This document shows positions 25,801-37,684 of a DNA stretch of 63,441 bases, one piece after another; position 1 is the stretch's first letter, and every line of letters starts with the position of its first letter. The notes beneath the pieces are model-generated. The model was given only the letters and a program-made list of their open reading frames with translations. It had not been told where the DNA came from and searched no databases. The translations under genes were made by a program, and so were the position numbers. This DNA comes from Micractinium sp. NFX-FRZ. Its lineage: Eukaryota; Chlorophyta; Trebouxiophyceae; Chlorellales; Chlorellaceae. The stretch covers positions 1-63,441 of the forward strand of contig JAPTJF010000376.1 of the NCBI GenBank assembly GCA_029339195.1. The letters are read 5' to 3'.

Positions 25801-28800
25801 TACGGCCGGGTCGGCGCCGGCCTCCAGCAGCAGGCGCACCATGTCGGGGGCATTGGCAGCCACCGCCCTGCACAGGGAGGGAGGGCAGCCGGAGGGCAGG
25901 GGAGGTGTGCTACTGCGGGTGGTGTGGCGGGCGGCATGGTGGTTGAGGCGGGGCGGGGGCACTTGCCGGCGGTGGACAGCCAGTCAGCCGGCCAACCAGC
26001 CAGACAACGAGCCAGAAGGAATCAGGCAGCTGCAAGCCTTCCGCCTCACCTGTGCAGAGCGGTGGCGCCGTCGCACACCTCATTCACATACTCTGCCAGG
26101 TCTGCACGCCAAAATGGAAAAGGGGCAGAGAAACGCAGGTGGCAAGGTTGAGTACATGAACAGCAGAAGAGACACAGCGGTTGAGAGGGCAGGTGCAAGG
26201 CACAGGGCAGGCAGCAGAGGCGGATAAGGCAGACCCAGCCCTGACCGCCGCCTGTGCCACCCACGCCCTGCCCAGCCCAGCACAGGCCCGCCTCTACACC
26301 CAGCCTGCGCTTGCCTGCCGCATCGGTCTTCCTGCGCTTGGCGTGCGCCAGCAGCAGGGGCACCATGGCGGAGCGCCCCTGGGCCAGGCCGTAGCACAGG
26401 GGGGTCCACGCCTTGCTGCCCACCAGCATGGTCCAGCGGGACGAGTGCTTCAAGATCTGCAGGCGGGAGGAAAGAAACAACGGCAAGCAGGCAGACAGGG
26501 GTCACTGTGCATGGTCTAGAAGAGGATTGCTGCAAGATCTGTGGGCAGGAGGAAGCACACACAGGAAGCAGGCAGACGGGAGTCACTGTGCATCGGTCCC
26601 TGTGCAAGGGAGGAGTGCTGCAGGACCTGCGGGCAGGCAGGCGGTGGGGAAGGGCAAGGTGGGCAAGCAGGCAGGGAAGTGGCACATGCTTGGGGTTGGG
26701 GCTGGCGGCAGCTGGGAGGCAGCTACCGGAAAGGCAAGTGGGCGGGGTTTGGCCAGGCCTGAGGGTGCCCCTGTGCCCACGCTGCCGCAACATCGGCAGG
26801 CAGCCAGGGCACATGCTTGATTGATTGATTGATTGATAGACATGATTGACATGCTTGTCGCACTTCCCCGGATGTAGGATGCCCATGCCGGGTAGGCACC
26901 AGACAAGCCAACAGAGTCCCAACCACAGCCCCAGCAGGCAGGAGGCCGGCCAGTCGGGTGATGTGGCCCACCTCCCGCAGCACGTCCATGCGCCCCGCCT
27001 GAATGGCCAGGCTGATGGCGGTGGCGCCGTCGGTCGGGGAAGCCTGGTCAACGCCAGCCTTCAAAGGGTCCCTGCGAGGGGTGGAAAAGGCAGTCCAAGT
27101 CGACATTTTGGGGGAATGCAAACTGTGGCAGGCCATGCATCTGCCAGTTGTGGCCTGACGTGTCACCATGGCGTGCCACCAGGACGCCGGGGTACAAGAG
27201 GACCCTCTGTGCAGCGCTCTTTGCCTGTGTACCGCTGCACCACCTGCTCCTCTCAGCTGCCCACCGCCCTGCCCCTCACTCACTCGTACGTGCACCACCC
27301 GCCCCTCCTTGCTGCCCACCACCCTGCCCCTCACTCAGTCGTCCGTGCACCACCTGGCCCTCCTTACTGCCCACCGCCCTGCCCCTCACTCACTTGTCGG
27401 TGCGCCGGTCCACCACTGGCTCCACCAGCTGTGAGATGAGCTCAAAGGGGTGCCCCCGCCTGAGGGCGGTGACCAGCGGGGGCCTGCAGCAACGGAGGGG
27501 CAGATCGACACAGTCAGCTGATGTGGGAGCAGTGGCAGGCAGCGAGATGCGCTGGAAGCGGTGCCGCCTGGTATAGACTGTGACGAGACCAGCGGGGGCT
27601 CACGGCAGCAGAGAGGAGGGGACGGCAGCAGCGCAGCTCGGAGGAAAGATGCGGGTGTTTCCAAGGAACATGGCAAGTGGTCAGAAGTTTGGGCAGGGGT
27701 ATGCCGACAGCAGCTGCCACTGCACAGCACAGCCAACAGCAGCTGCTGCCACTGCACAGCACAGCCAACAGCAGCTGCTGCCACTGCACAGCGCAGCACA
27801 GCACAGCGCAGCGCAGCGTGCTCACTCCTCAGGTGCCCGGATGCACAGCGGCTTCAGGCTCAGCGCCTTGCGCAGAACATCAGTGTAGCCTGCATGCGGG
27901 CGGGAGGGGCAAGAACGAGGGCAGGATGGCAGGTAGGGTGCATGTGACTGAATGCCGGGCGCACTGGAACTGCTGTGCAGCTCCCATCAAACGCCCGCCA
28001 TACCTCATGCACACCATGCCCTTCCTGCTCGCCACCCACTCCTGGTGCAGTAGCATACTGCTGGCCAATACAGGAAGACACCCACCCTGCTCAATCCACT
28101 CGTGCACCAGCGCGCGCTTTGCCAGGAACGCCTCTCGGTCGCTGCCCTCCTGCCCCAGCCGCGCCTTCCAGGCATCCTCCTCCATGGCAGCGGAGTTGAC
28201 CTGGGGAGAACAGAAAGCAGAAGCAGAAGAAAATGCACTTGCATTCGGACATGACGGGAAGGGGCACGCTGCGGAAGCTCTGACCTTGTAAACGGGCAAG
28301 CACGTGATGTTTTTCAACTACCGTTTTCCGCTGCCATGGCATGCCGCACAAAGTTGTGAACAGCGGAGCTATGAAGCTGTCGGCGCAGGTCAAAGCACAA
28401 CACACGCGCACCAGGTTCTCAAACTTGATGGGCCTCTCCCCCTCCCCCTGGTGCTCCCTGCAGGCAGGCAAGGACATGGGGCAGCGCAGGGCAGGCCACT
28501 TCTGTCAGATGGGGGCGGGTCGAGCAGTTTCTGTCACTTCAAAGAGCAGGGAGTCTCCATTCAAGACGCCCTATGTGCCCCGCTGAGTCGACCCATGCCC
28601 TCAGCCTAACTTGTGCAGCCTCTCACGTCCATGCAGCAGCTCCAGTCTGCCGCCCCCGATGTCGACCACCCTTTGACTGGCCCCTTGTAAGCTGCGCCGC
28701 TCCCCACTCCAGCCAAGCCACCAAGATCCCGCTTACTTGCACAGCCTCTCGAGTTCGTTCACCAAATCCACACGTCCGCTGGCTCGGATGGTCAGCACAA

Positions 28801-31689
28801 AGCAGGCCTCGATGAAATCTGGAAAGCGAGGGGATGGGGGACGGCGGGGCGGAGGGGCAGGGAGTGAGTGACGACGCCATACGGGAGCCACAGGCTGGTG
28901 GTCCGGGCGGGATGAGGCAGGCTTCAATGTCGTCCGAGGCAGGGCCATGGCAGGCAGGGGCCAGGGCGCAAAGGAGGGCCGGCGAGTGGGTAGGGCAAGT
29001 GGGTAGGGCAGGGACAAGCGGCAGAGAGCCCCTCGTCCTGGCAGGTTGGTGATGGGAGGGGCAGAATGAGGGGGGGAGCACAAATTTGGTGCTGGCGGGC
29101 AGATGGTCGCCGGGGTGGGCTGGCAATGCTGGGCTGCCCTGGGCCGGGAGGATCACCGCCCCCCCACCTGGCAGCGAACGCGGGTTCCAGGGCAGGCCCT
29201 GCAGCAGCGGCAGCCCCCTGCGCTCCATCACCGCCTGCAGCAAGGCGGCGGTGGTGGGAGGGTCAAGGGATTTGAGATATCAATTCTCGGCGTTAAGGGC
29301 ACACGGTGTGCGCGGCAGGGCCCCTGTGCAATTGCCAGCAATGCCGGCGCGCTGATCCCCAGCAGCACCAGCGAGGCGCAGGCAGCTCGGCATGAGCTGT
29401 CACATCACATAACCAGGACCAGAGCACCCGTGCTACTCCCCTGGGTTTCCCGCAAAAGATAGCCAGAAGCGGCAGGATGTTCAAGGCCACACATGGCATG
29501 GGGTGAGGAGCGTGGGTTGAAGACACCAGCGGGACAAGAGCAGCGCAAGCCAGGGGCACCTGCGAGCTTCCAATCTCTCCAAGTTGCCCCGCAGGCAGTA
29601 CACCCTGTTGCTGGCGGAGCTGTACGCGTCCAGGCACATCAGTGCAGCCCTGACGCACCCTGCGCCGCTGCCCCTGCCTTGGCTCAACACCTCCCCTAGG
29701 GGCCTGCATTGTTTGCTTGCCACGTCGGAAGGCACCGCACCTTGTTGGCTGGGCTGAAGAGGTCGCTGATGGTGAGGTGCATTGCTCCGCGGTCGCCCTT
29801 GCGGCAGGCTTCGGCAAAGCTCTGGAGGGAGGTGGCCATGCGCTCTATGTTGGCGCTGCTCACCAGCTTGCTGCGCGAGGGGAAAGGGAAGGCGCGGGGG
29901 GGTGGGGGGGTGGAGGGGGCGCAGATAGGTGGGAGAGGCAGAGGGGTCGGGGGCCGGGATAGAGGATGAAGGGGCGGAGGTATGTGGGAGAGGCAGAAAA
30001 GGCAAGGCATTTCAGGGAGGGGGATGGACGGGCAGGTGGCCGAGCGGCAGGCAGGCGACCGGCAGGTGCAGCCAGGCACACAGGCAGGCAGGCGGCAGGC
30101 ACGCACGCAAGCGGCAGGCAAGCAAGCGGCAGGCACATCGGCAGCCGGGCGGCCGCCTGGGCTCACTTTGACTCCTCCTCCTCCCTCGCCCTCAGCGCCC
30201 TGGCCTTCTGTGCTGCCTCCGTCTTGGCCCTCTTCTCCTCCTCCTTCTTTAGTTGGCGCGCAACGGACCTGCAGAGGCAGAGGGAGGGGTGCCACATCGC
30301 GCAGAACGCTGTCAACGACCTCCCGGCTGGTGCCGCTATTGCCTGCAGCAGGCTCCAGCTGCTCCTCGCCTTTGAATGACTACAGCACAGCAACTGCCCA
30401 CCCCCACCCCAGCCCCTCTGCCTGTGCCCTCCCAACCTCTGTCCTCTCCACCCACACCACTCAGCGCGGCCTGTCCCTTCACCCACCCACAAATCGAGTG
30501 GCCTGAGGGCTTTTGACTGGTGCAAAAGTGAAAACAGATGAGAGAACCCCCCATCCCCACACTCACCCTTGGCACCCGCTCAGAGCGGTGTCGTTGGCAA
30601 CCCCACCCTACTCAACACACCACCCCGACCCCCATCGCTCTCCCACAGCACCCACCTCAGGCTCTTGTCCTTCTTGGCAGACGCTCCCGAGCGCTGCTGC
30701 CGCAGCTTTGCCATCTCAGCAGCCGCCACGCCGCGCCGCTCCGCATTGAATTGCACGTGCTTCCCCACCACCTCTTTGATTGGCGCCATGGCAGAGCCCG
30801 CTGCCGCAGCAACGCCGCCACCAGCCGCGGCGGCTGCTGAGCGCATGCCGCCCAATATGCTGCCTAGCACACCCACGATGTTGCCGCCGTCGCCCGGCTG
30901 GCCCTCGCCGCCCTGCCCGCTGCCGCCGCCCAACAAAGTCGAGCCGCTGCCGTCGGGCCCAAATGCCGCCTCCCATGCCGCATCCAGCTGCGCCTGCTCC
31001 GCATCCTCCTCAGCTGTCGGGGCGGTGGGGCGGGCCTGGGGGCCTGCTGGGCCTGCTGGGCCTGCCGCCGAAGTGCTCGGGCCTGCCTCGTCAGCGGCAC
31101 CGCTGGCAGCTGGGCTTGCCAACTCGAGCACGTCATCCACCTCGCTGCCCGCATCTTCAAACTCCTCTGCCTCCTCCTCTGCCTCCGCCTCTATTTCCTC
31201 ATAAGCATCCTCGCTGTCATAGTCTTCAACTGTCTCCATCTGCTGGGCTGTCGGCGGCGCCTGGGCTGCCTCGGAGCTCCCGCCGCCGCTGCCGTCACCA
31301 ACATGGCCGCTGCGGCTGGCGCCATAGCTGGAAACCCCTGCTGTCGCGTTTCCCCCATCCACTGTCCCACTCTGCTGCGGCTGCAGCTCCAACGGGGCCG
31401 CCGGCTGTGCTGCCTCGGACCCAGTTCCGACGATACCGCCGCTCACCGTGGCGGCGCCGCTGGCATCGCCACTGTCGCCGCCCTCGGCTGCCTCGCGGTT
31501 CAGCGATGAAAGGAACTCATCCCTCAGGCCCTCCAGCCGCTGCTCAGACGCTGCTGCGTCCTCCAGGCTGTCGTCAAGCCGGGCCATGGAGCCGTGATCG
31601 CTCGGCTCCGAAGGCTGTGCTGAGCGAGCAGTCGTAGCCTGTAATTGGGATTCAGAGGCCGGCTGCCCAGTCTGCTGTCCCGCCTCCAT
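10802..31689 (-). CDS. Giant TRANK1-like ankyrin/UvrD-helicase protein
   Basis: A single gene of about 21 kb with roughly 45 short exons, estimated at about 2,000 residues (not summed exon by exon). The start exon (31689-30656) is acidic low complexity. Charged helices follow (QLKKEEEKRAKTEAAQKARA at about 30.2 kb), then ankyrin-type exons at 27.1-23.6 kb. Next comes LPWEMDIHKDAWAEWMG at about 21.6 kb, the usual entry to the helicase part of this family. The P-loop is SLILLGRSGTGKTTC, split by an intron. Then come VFVTVSATLKEQ, a Walker B/motif II DEVQDFTQAELLL, and motif III GDTCQTIARGIGFRFTDVKQ. The C-terminal part is helical-repeat (NFEAAATCYRKAGNSTRAQA), ending at 10802. Domain order and motifs match TPR-and-ankyrin-repeat-containing protein 1 and its plant relatives. 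Its function is poorly known; ATP-dependent nucleic-acid work is inferred. A split into two genes cannot be fully excluded. Confidence 0.7.
13467..13750 (-). repeat. Three tandem copies of a 114-117-bp exon/intron unit
   Basis: CTGCTGCCGCTCC recurs at 13467, 13581 and 13698, each inside a unit of 114 or 117 bp. The unit covers an exon segment (HLAELEERQQ / QYLAAELPERQQ / QYLAAELLERQQ) and its flank. The minus-strand frame stays open through all three. Confidence 0.85.
15778..16388 (-). other. UvrD-type helicase motifs II and III of the TRANK1-like gene
   Basis: Exons ending at 16326, then 16066-16001 and 15821-15778, splice in frame to give ELYCDEVQDFTQAELLLGLR and NGLFLCGDTCQTIARGIGFR. DEVQD is the Walker B/catalytic motif and GDTxQTI is motif III of superfamily-1 helicases. 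Confidence 0.8.
19015..19393 (-). other. Walker A (P-loop) of the TRANK1-like gene, split by an intron
   Basis: Exon 19393-19330 ends in LILLGRSGTG and the next exon begins with the rest, giving GRSGTGKTTCAVFRMFDRW. The downstream exon ends at LKEQ. It stays in phase with VAKAFARL only if a GC donor (AG|GCGAGT) is used. Confidence 0.8.
19657..19670. repeat. Poly-C tract (14 C)
   Basis: Homopolymer in an intron of the TRANK1-like gene. Flanking bases 19560-19656 hold imperfect repeats of a CCC-CTGTACTGCC type unit. Confidence 0.8.
25147..25172. repeat. (GGCA)n microsatellite
   Basis: About six GGCA units inside an intron. Short (GGCA)n/(CAGG)n runs recur in many introns of this window, for example near 30.1, 39.3, 59.3, 59.4 and 60.5 kb. 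Confidence 0.85.
26817..26838. repeat. (GATT)n microsatellite
   Basis: Five TTGA/GATT units in an intron of the TRANK1-like gene. It is AT-rich in an otherwise GC-rich setting. Confidence 0.85.
27257..27420. repeat. 55-bp tandem repeat, three copies
   Basis: CTGCCCACC(G/A)CCCTGCCCCT recurs at 27257, 27312 and 27367, a 55-bp period. The last copy abuts the exon that encodes VEPVVDRRTDK, so the array supplies the sequence next to its donor site. Confidence 0.85.
27719..27800. repeat. 32-bp tandem repeat
   Basis: ACTGCACAGCACAGCCAACA-type unit at 27719, 27751 and (partial) 27783, in an intron of the TRANK1-like gene. Confidence 0.85.
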
Positions 31690-31939
31690 GTCTGCCCGCT
31701 CTCCTTCCGGGTAGGGTTTTTAAGCTGCCGGCATTGCTAGATGCACGCTTCCGAGAGCGATGTGTGCACTGAGATTGACCTGAGACGCCGACATCAAGCA
31801 CACGGGGAACACTCTGTCGGGGAGGACACGTCAGAGCGCAGTTCCTTCTTCTGTCGCGCGCCCCCGTTGTTCTCTGTAATCGCCTACACTCTGGCATCCC
31901 TCAAAGCATGCGACACGAGGTTCGCTGATCCGATCAAGG
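31690..31939. promoter_or_regulatory. Bidirectional promoter, TRANK1-like gene and MIF4G-RING gene
   Basis: 250 bp between two divergent start codons. No clear TATA box. Confidence 0.5.
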
Positions 31940-34900
31940 ATGGCCGCTGAGGTGCAGCCCCTCCCGGGCGGCCTCAGCACCGAGCACGACGTGGGGAAGC
32001 TTGTGGAACAGCTGCAGGGCGGCGATGAGCTGATGCTGCAGCAGCTGGCCACCGGGCTCTATCAGCGCGGCACCGAAGCCGGCGGGGCGGGAGCGGCGGC
32101 GGTGGCCGAGGTGGTCGAGAGGTGCGCCGGCGGTGGAACTTTTGGCAGTAGAACCTTGGGCTTTACACCTGCATGGCAGCACGTCTCAATTGGCAGGGGA
32201 CCCATTACCACTTGCCCCCACTGGTACTGATCTGCCTCGCTTCCGTGCCCTCCTGATTGCTCACCCGCCCGCCAACCCGCCCACCTGCCTGTCTGCCGTG
32301 CAGGCTGCTTCAAGAGCTGCCGCCGGAGCAGGGCCGCGTGCTTCGCCGCCTGCTGCTGCAGGCCGCACACTCACACTTTGAAGCAGGTAGGGGAAGGGAT
32401 GGAGGTCCTGCTTTGTCTGCGCTTCAGGTGGAAAAAGAGAGGGGGGCCCAGCGGCAGCCCCCCGTCCAATGAAGCGCGCCTTGCATGCGCAGCGAGTACC
32501 CACCCTGCCCCGCCCCGATCAGCCCAGCCGGCATTAGTCTGCCACTGCAGTGCACCTCGGCTCTTACTTCCGCCAAACAGCAGTACATACAACCCCAGCC
32601 TGCCACCTGGCAGCTGACCCCGTCCCTCCCACCACCTCTCCCGTGGTCACTACATGCTGTCCACCCACCTCCCCGCTGCCCTTTCGCCTCCCTTCCCTCC
32701 CCTCCCTGCGCAGCCGGCGCCGATGGCGGCCTGCGCCTGGGCACCTGCCAGCTGCTGTGCGAGCTGTACCTGGCGGACATCATCCCAGAGACTGTGCTGC
32801 ACGACTGCCTGGAGTCCTGCCTGTGGGATGTGAGCTGAGCTGGCGGGGTGGGGGGGATAGGCAGGGTGGGAGGGGTGCTGGCAGCAGAGGCACGCAGTTG
32901 CATGTGGGGATGTGCAGGCAGGGAAGGTTGCTGTGCCTGGGAGGCGGCACCCCCAAAACGGTGTTTATGACTGCCTGGATCAGGCTGGTGCGGGACGTGA
33001 GGTCACCGGGTGGGGGTACTGTGCCTGTTCAGGGGCCGGGGTTGTTATGGGGCGAGGGCCCGATGCAGGATGGGCTGAGCTGGGCCGGGCAGCCGCAGGG
33101 GCGGCACACCAGGTGTGCAGGCTGGAGACTGAAGGGTGGACTGGGTTGTAGGGGCACCGGCCGCGGCTTTGAGTTTGGGCAGTGCGATGTGGTGCGGCAC
33201 TCATCTGGAAGTGCCCGTGCCTCCTGCCTTCCTGCCCACTTGCTCAACTGCCCTTAACCTGCGGCCGCGCGCCCTCTGCGCAGATCCGGGACCCGCGGCT
33301 CTCCGACATTGAGTGTGTGTGCCTCATCATGCAAAGCGTGGGCTCCGACCTGGACAGCAGCGAACTAGGTGAGCACCCGCTTGCTTGCACAGACCGGGTG
33401 GGGCACACACTGCCGCACCTGCTTGCACAGGCCGGGTGGGAGACGTGGTACTGCGCGACTTTCGAGGCGGGATGCCAGCGACCCAGCCCTGGTTCAGCGC
33501 ACCCCTGGCCCCCTCCTGCCCAGCTTGCTCAATGCCTTCCTTGCTCCATGCACCCACCTGCCTGCTTGCATCTCTCCCTCACTGCCCCACGCACACCTGC
33601 CCTCTGCTTTCTTCCCTACCCTGCAGAGGCGGCCGGTGAGATCATGGCCGACTTTTTTGAACGCCTGCGCCAGCTGTCCGCGTCTGGCGTGCTGCCGTTT
33701 GACCAGCACCAGATGGTCAACGCAGTGCTGCGCCTGCGCGCCTCGGGCTGGGCAGAGGCAGACATGCAGGAGGGCGCTCCCGTGGTGGCCCTGCCTGCAA
33801 AGGGGGAGCAGGCCGAGGATTGGAGGGCGGTGCTGGACGGCAAAAAGGCCAGCGGCGGCGGCAACGGGGTTCAGGACAGCGCCAGGAAGGAGGGCCATGG
33901 GGCAGCGCCGCAGCAGACAGATGGCGACGGTACTGGGCTGGCAGCCGGGGCAGCGGGTGCCGCTGAGGTGCCAGCTGGGCCCAGCCTGGAAGAGCGCCAG
34001 AAGGAGGCGGTGCAGCAGCTGCTGGCGGCAGCACCCAACAACGGCGCCAGCTGGCACGCAGACCAGCTGGCGCAGCAGGTGCAAGAGTCAGCCCTAGATG
34101 TGTCCACAGCAGCAGATGCGGAGCGCCTGCTGCCACCGCTGCTAAACCACGCTGCTGTCGCGGGCGTGGCAGCTGCAGGCAGCGCTGGCAGCGCCAGCGA
34201 TGATAGCACCGCCAAGCTTACCAGCCGCCTGCTGCCCCCTCCCGTGGAGGGCTGTGCTGAGCTGGTGGCTGAGCTGGCAAAGCACGCGCCACCTGTCAGC
34301 GCCGCAGCCACCACCCACCTGGTCGACCTGTTCAAGCAACGCTCGCAAGCGCGCTCCCCAGCTGCCCGGCAGCTGCTGGCGCAGCAGATGCTGCTTGCCG
34401 GGGCGCTGGCGGCGCGTGGCGTGCTGCCGGAGGCACAGCTGCACGCGCTGCTTGAGCAGCTGGCACGCCAGGTGGGCTGCAGGTGGCAGAGTGAGGTGGA
34501 AAGTAGGCAGAACAGGTACTTTGTGTGCGGCGCGCGGTGTAGAACAGAGACTGGGAGGGCAGCAGAAAGGGAGAGAGATTTGCTGGGTTGGCGGGCCACC
34601 TCCTAGCTCCGCTCGGAGGGCTGCCTTCCCAGCCGTGGCATACGCTTTCAGCAGCAGCAGCAGCAGCACCCCTCCCCGGAAGGCTGCTCCATTGCTGTAC
34701 CGTCCTCACTCTCTGCGCAGGCTTTGCACTGCCAGTCAGCCGCGTTTGCTGCCCCATGCCTTCCACAACCTGCCTCCTCCCCTCCCCACCGCAGGTCATG
34801 AAACCAACCGCCAGCGACGTCGTCTGCCTGTGCGCCCTGCTGCGGGGCGCCAGCCGGCTCACCGAAACCAAGAAAGGGGGTTGGTGGAAGGCGGCGCAGC

Positions 34901-37684
34901 AGCTTGCCACCAGCCCCAACGTTAGCCCCGACCAGCAGCGCGAGATACAGCACCTGCTGCTTCTGAAAGATGCCAAGTGGGATGCGGCAGCGGCAGCGGC
35001 AGCGGCCTCTGAGCAGGAGGCACGCCTTAAGGCGGAGGCGGCAGCAGCGGCGCTGACTCAGCTGACTTTGGAGCGCCAGGCTCAGGAGGACGCGCTGGCC
35101 CGGGCCAAAGCTGAGCTGGCAGCCACGGAGGAAAAGGTCAAGGCAGCCGCTGCCAGGCTGGCAGAGCTGGAGCAGGCTGCGGCACAGGCAGAGGCTGCGG
35201 CGGACAAGGCACGCCGCGCACAGCAGCAGGCGGAAACCGGTGCCAGCTCAGCAGCGGCACGCAGAGCGGAGAATGACCGTGCCGCTGCGGCTGCTAAGAA
35301 GCAGGTGCAGGAGGCACAGGCTGAGGTGGCGCGCGCCAAGCTGGCGGCCAGCGCGGCCGCTGCTGCGCCCAACGGCGGCAGCGGGAGCGGCGGCAACGAG
35401 GAGAAGGGGCGCCACTGGTGGGTGACAGCTGGATGTGGGAGCGTTGGACAAGTAGGGACCTAGCGTTGGTGCTCATCCAGTGTGACCAACACTGTATGGC
35501 TGCAATACTGCCACCATCAGACGCCCCCTTTTTATCCAGCCTGCCCGAGCGGTCCGCTCCCGTCCTGCGCTGTTCAGCCTGCCGACTTGCCCTTCTCCTG
35601 CGCACCATGCCAACACTCCGCGGCCCCTTCACACCTTGCCCACTCTGGCCGCCCCCGGTGCCCCGCAGGTACTATGCGACAGTGGACACCGGTGATGGGC
35701 CGCATGGGCCGCTGACAGCGGCTGAGCTGGTGGCCTGGCAGTACCAGGACATCATGCTGGGGGGGGAGATACAGGTGGGTGGGGCATGTGAGGTGTTTCT
35801 TTCCTTTGCTTTGGGAACAGGTGTATTGGTCGTTTTTGTAGAGGAGCCAGGAGAGGGGCGATATGTGGGGAGGGTGAGCAGTCGGTTTGAGTTTGAGGGC
35901 AGGCGCTGTGAGATGCCAGCATGCATTTGCTTGCCAGGCTTGCATGCGGACACCTAGCCGAGCTCTGACACAGCACGCCCCCACACATGCATGCCATACC
36001 CGGCATCCCACCCTGCCCCTCTACTGCCCACTCTCTTCCCCTCCCCTGCCACACAATACCTACAGGTCATCCGTGCCAACGAGGCCACCTGGCAGCGCTT
36101 GGAGGAGAGGCTGCCAGACATACTGGCTGAGCTGGCACCCATGCCACACAAAGTGGTGAGTGATGTCCCCTTGCTTGCATGCTACCCTGACTTGGCCCCC
36201 TCTGCCGGCCTGCTTGCATGCCCTCCTCGCAGCCCAGGTGCCTGCCTGCCTGCATTCCTGGTCACCCGAGCCTGCTGAGTGCGTGCGTCCTGCCTCTGCT
36301 TGCTGCCCTGTTCATATCCCCGCCTGCTTCCTGCTCTGCCTCTGCCGCACTCACATAATGTTAGCCGCCGGTCGGCCTCTCTTGTGAACGTGCCCGCAGG
36401 GCCAGGCAGCCGCCATCCCAACGATGCCAGCAGGGGGCGGCCGGGGCGGCCGGGGCGCAGGGCGCGGCGGCCGCTTTGCTGCTTCTAGTCCGGGGCGTGG
36501 CGGGCGCGGCGGCCGGAATGGCGGCTTTGGCGGGCAGCAGCCCTCCACCGAGTTCCCTTCAGAGTTCATGCCGCCACCTCAGTCCAGCTCAGCAATGCAG
36601 CCTGGCGGCCGTGGCGGCCGGGGCCGTGGGCGCGAGGCGGCGCGCGGTGGGCGTGGCGGACGCGGGCGCGGCGAGCTGCAGCAGCAGCAGCCACAGCCTT
36701 CATTGCCCCACACCTTCAGCCAAGCAGCGCCGCAGCGGGCCGCTGCACCGGCGCCGCAGGCAGCACAGCCGCCCCCGCGTGCGGCCACGCCCCCTCATTT
36801 TTCTGTGGAAGACTTGCTGCCTTACCAAGCCGCACCGCCGGCCCAGCCCCCCGCTGCTGCCGGCCCCGGCTCCGTCAGCAGGACCGCCAGCAGCGATGTG
36901 TATAGCTTCCGAGGCGGGGATTACAACCCGATGGGCCTGCCGCGCAGCACCCAGCAGCCTGCGGCAGCGCCGCTGCCGACAACCCCGGCAGGCAGCCAGC
37001 TTGACCTGTGTCCCATCTGCTACACACGAGAGGCGGCCCACGTCTGGCTGCCCTGCGGCCACCGTGGCCACTGCTCAGGTCAGGGGCGGGTGGTCCCTGT
37101 ACTGGGAGGTTTGCCTGGCACTGCCGCGCGCTCTGAGTAGGGCTTGTGTGGAGGGCAGGGCTGCCCTGTGCAGTGCAACGCTGCCTCCTCCGGCCCGCGC
37201 TGCACAAGCGCGGTACTTCTCTCCCTGTGCCTGTATTTTTTTGCCATGCCCTCACACATCCGCCCTGCCTCTCAGGCTCCATCCTCTCAGCGCCTCCCGC
37301 CCCTGTGCTTCTGCTCCCTCCGTGCTACTCCATCACCATGATGCACATGCCTGCCCGCCTGCTCAACTGCCCGCCTATGTGCCCGGATGCTGCAGAGTGC
37401 CTGCCTGACTACCTGACCAATGAAGAGAAGCTGCAGAACTGCCCCTTCTGCTTGGTGTGCAATGAGCCAGCAACTACGTACATGCGGTGAGGCCAAGGGC
37501 GGGCATTGGGGGAGGTGAAGAACCTTGGGCTAGGGCGGGGCAAGGTTGGGCCTTGCTGGAGCAGGCTTGACGGTGCGTGTGACGTGGATGTACTGTCTGC
37601 GGGAGGGAATCTGCATGCACGGCAACCAGAGCTCGAGATTGACCCGCCTCCCCGCTTGCCCGACCCTGCAGCATGTACGCGTAA
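31940..37684 (+). CDS. MIF4G - coiled coil - GYF - RGG - RING-finger protein
   Basis: Eleven exons (31940-32121, 32304-32386, 32714-32829, 33284-33368, 33627-34471, 34795-35417, 35669-35774, 36066-36155, 36400-37078, 37396-37486, 37672-37684) are in frame throughout, giving 970 residues. Residues about 1-190 look like a MIF4G/eIF4G-type HEAT domain (CELYLADIIPETVLHDCLES; LIMQSVGSDLD; FFERLRQL). A Glu/Ala/Lys coiled coil lies at about 490-625. HWYYATVDTGDGPHGPLTAA (about 643 on) resembles a GYF-type domain. Arg-Gly-Gly repeats fill about 720-790. A full RING-HC finger starts at C914: CPIC, 12 residues, CGHRGHCSEC, 15 residues, CPFC, all eight ligands present. MIF4G and RGG suggest mRNA/translation factor binding, and RING suggests E3 ubiquitin ligase activity. 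The combination is unfamiliar to me. Function is inferred from domains only. Confidence 0.85.

Larger units (their letters stand above)
23600..27080 (-). other. Ankyrin-repeat segment of the TRANK1-like gene
   Basis: Successive exons carry ankyrin-like half repeats: DGATAISLAIQAGRMDVLRE, AWTPLCYGLAQGRSAMVPLL, CDGATALHR spliced to AVAANAPDMVRLLLEAGADP, GNSLLHLAVARLDISLAQLL, and LELLLSRGADVEATDGEGNN. The repeats are more diverged than in the intronless ankyrin gene at 54-56 kb. Confidence 0.75.

Noticed and set aside
27257..27800. CRISPR-like array
   Set aside because: Direct tandem repeats without unique spacers, inside a eukaryotic intron; they are minisatellites.
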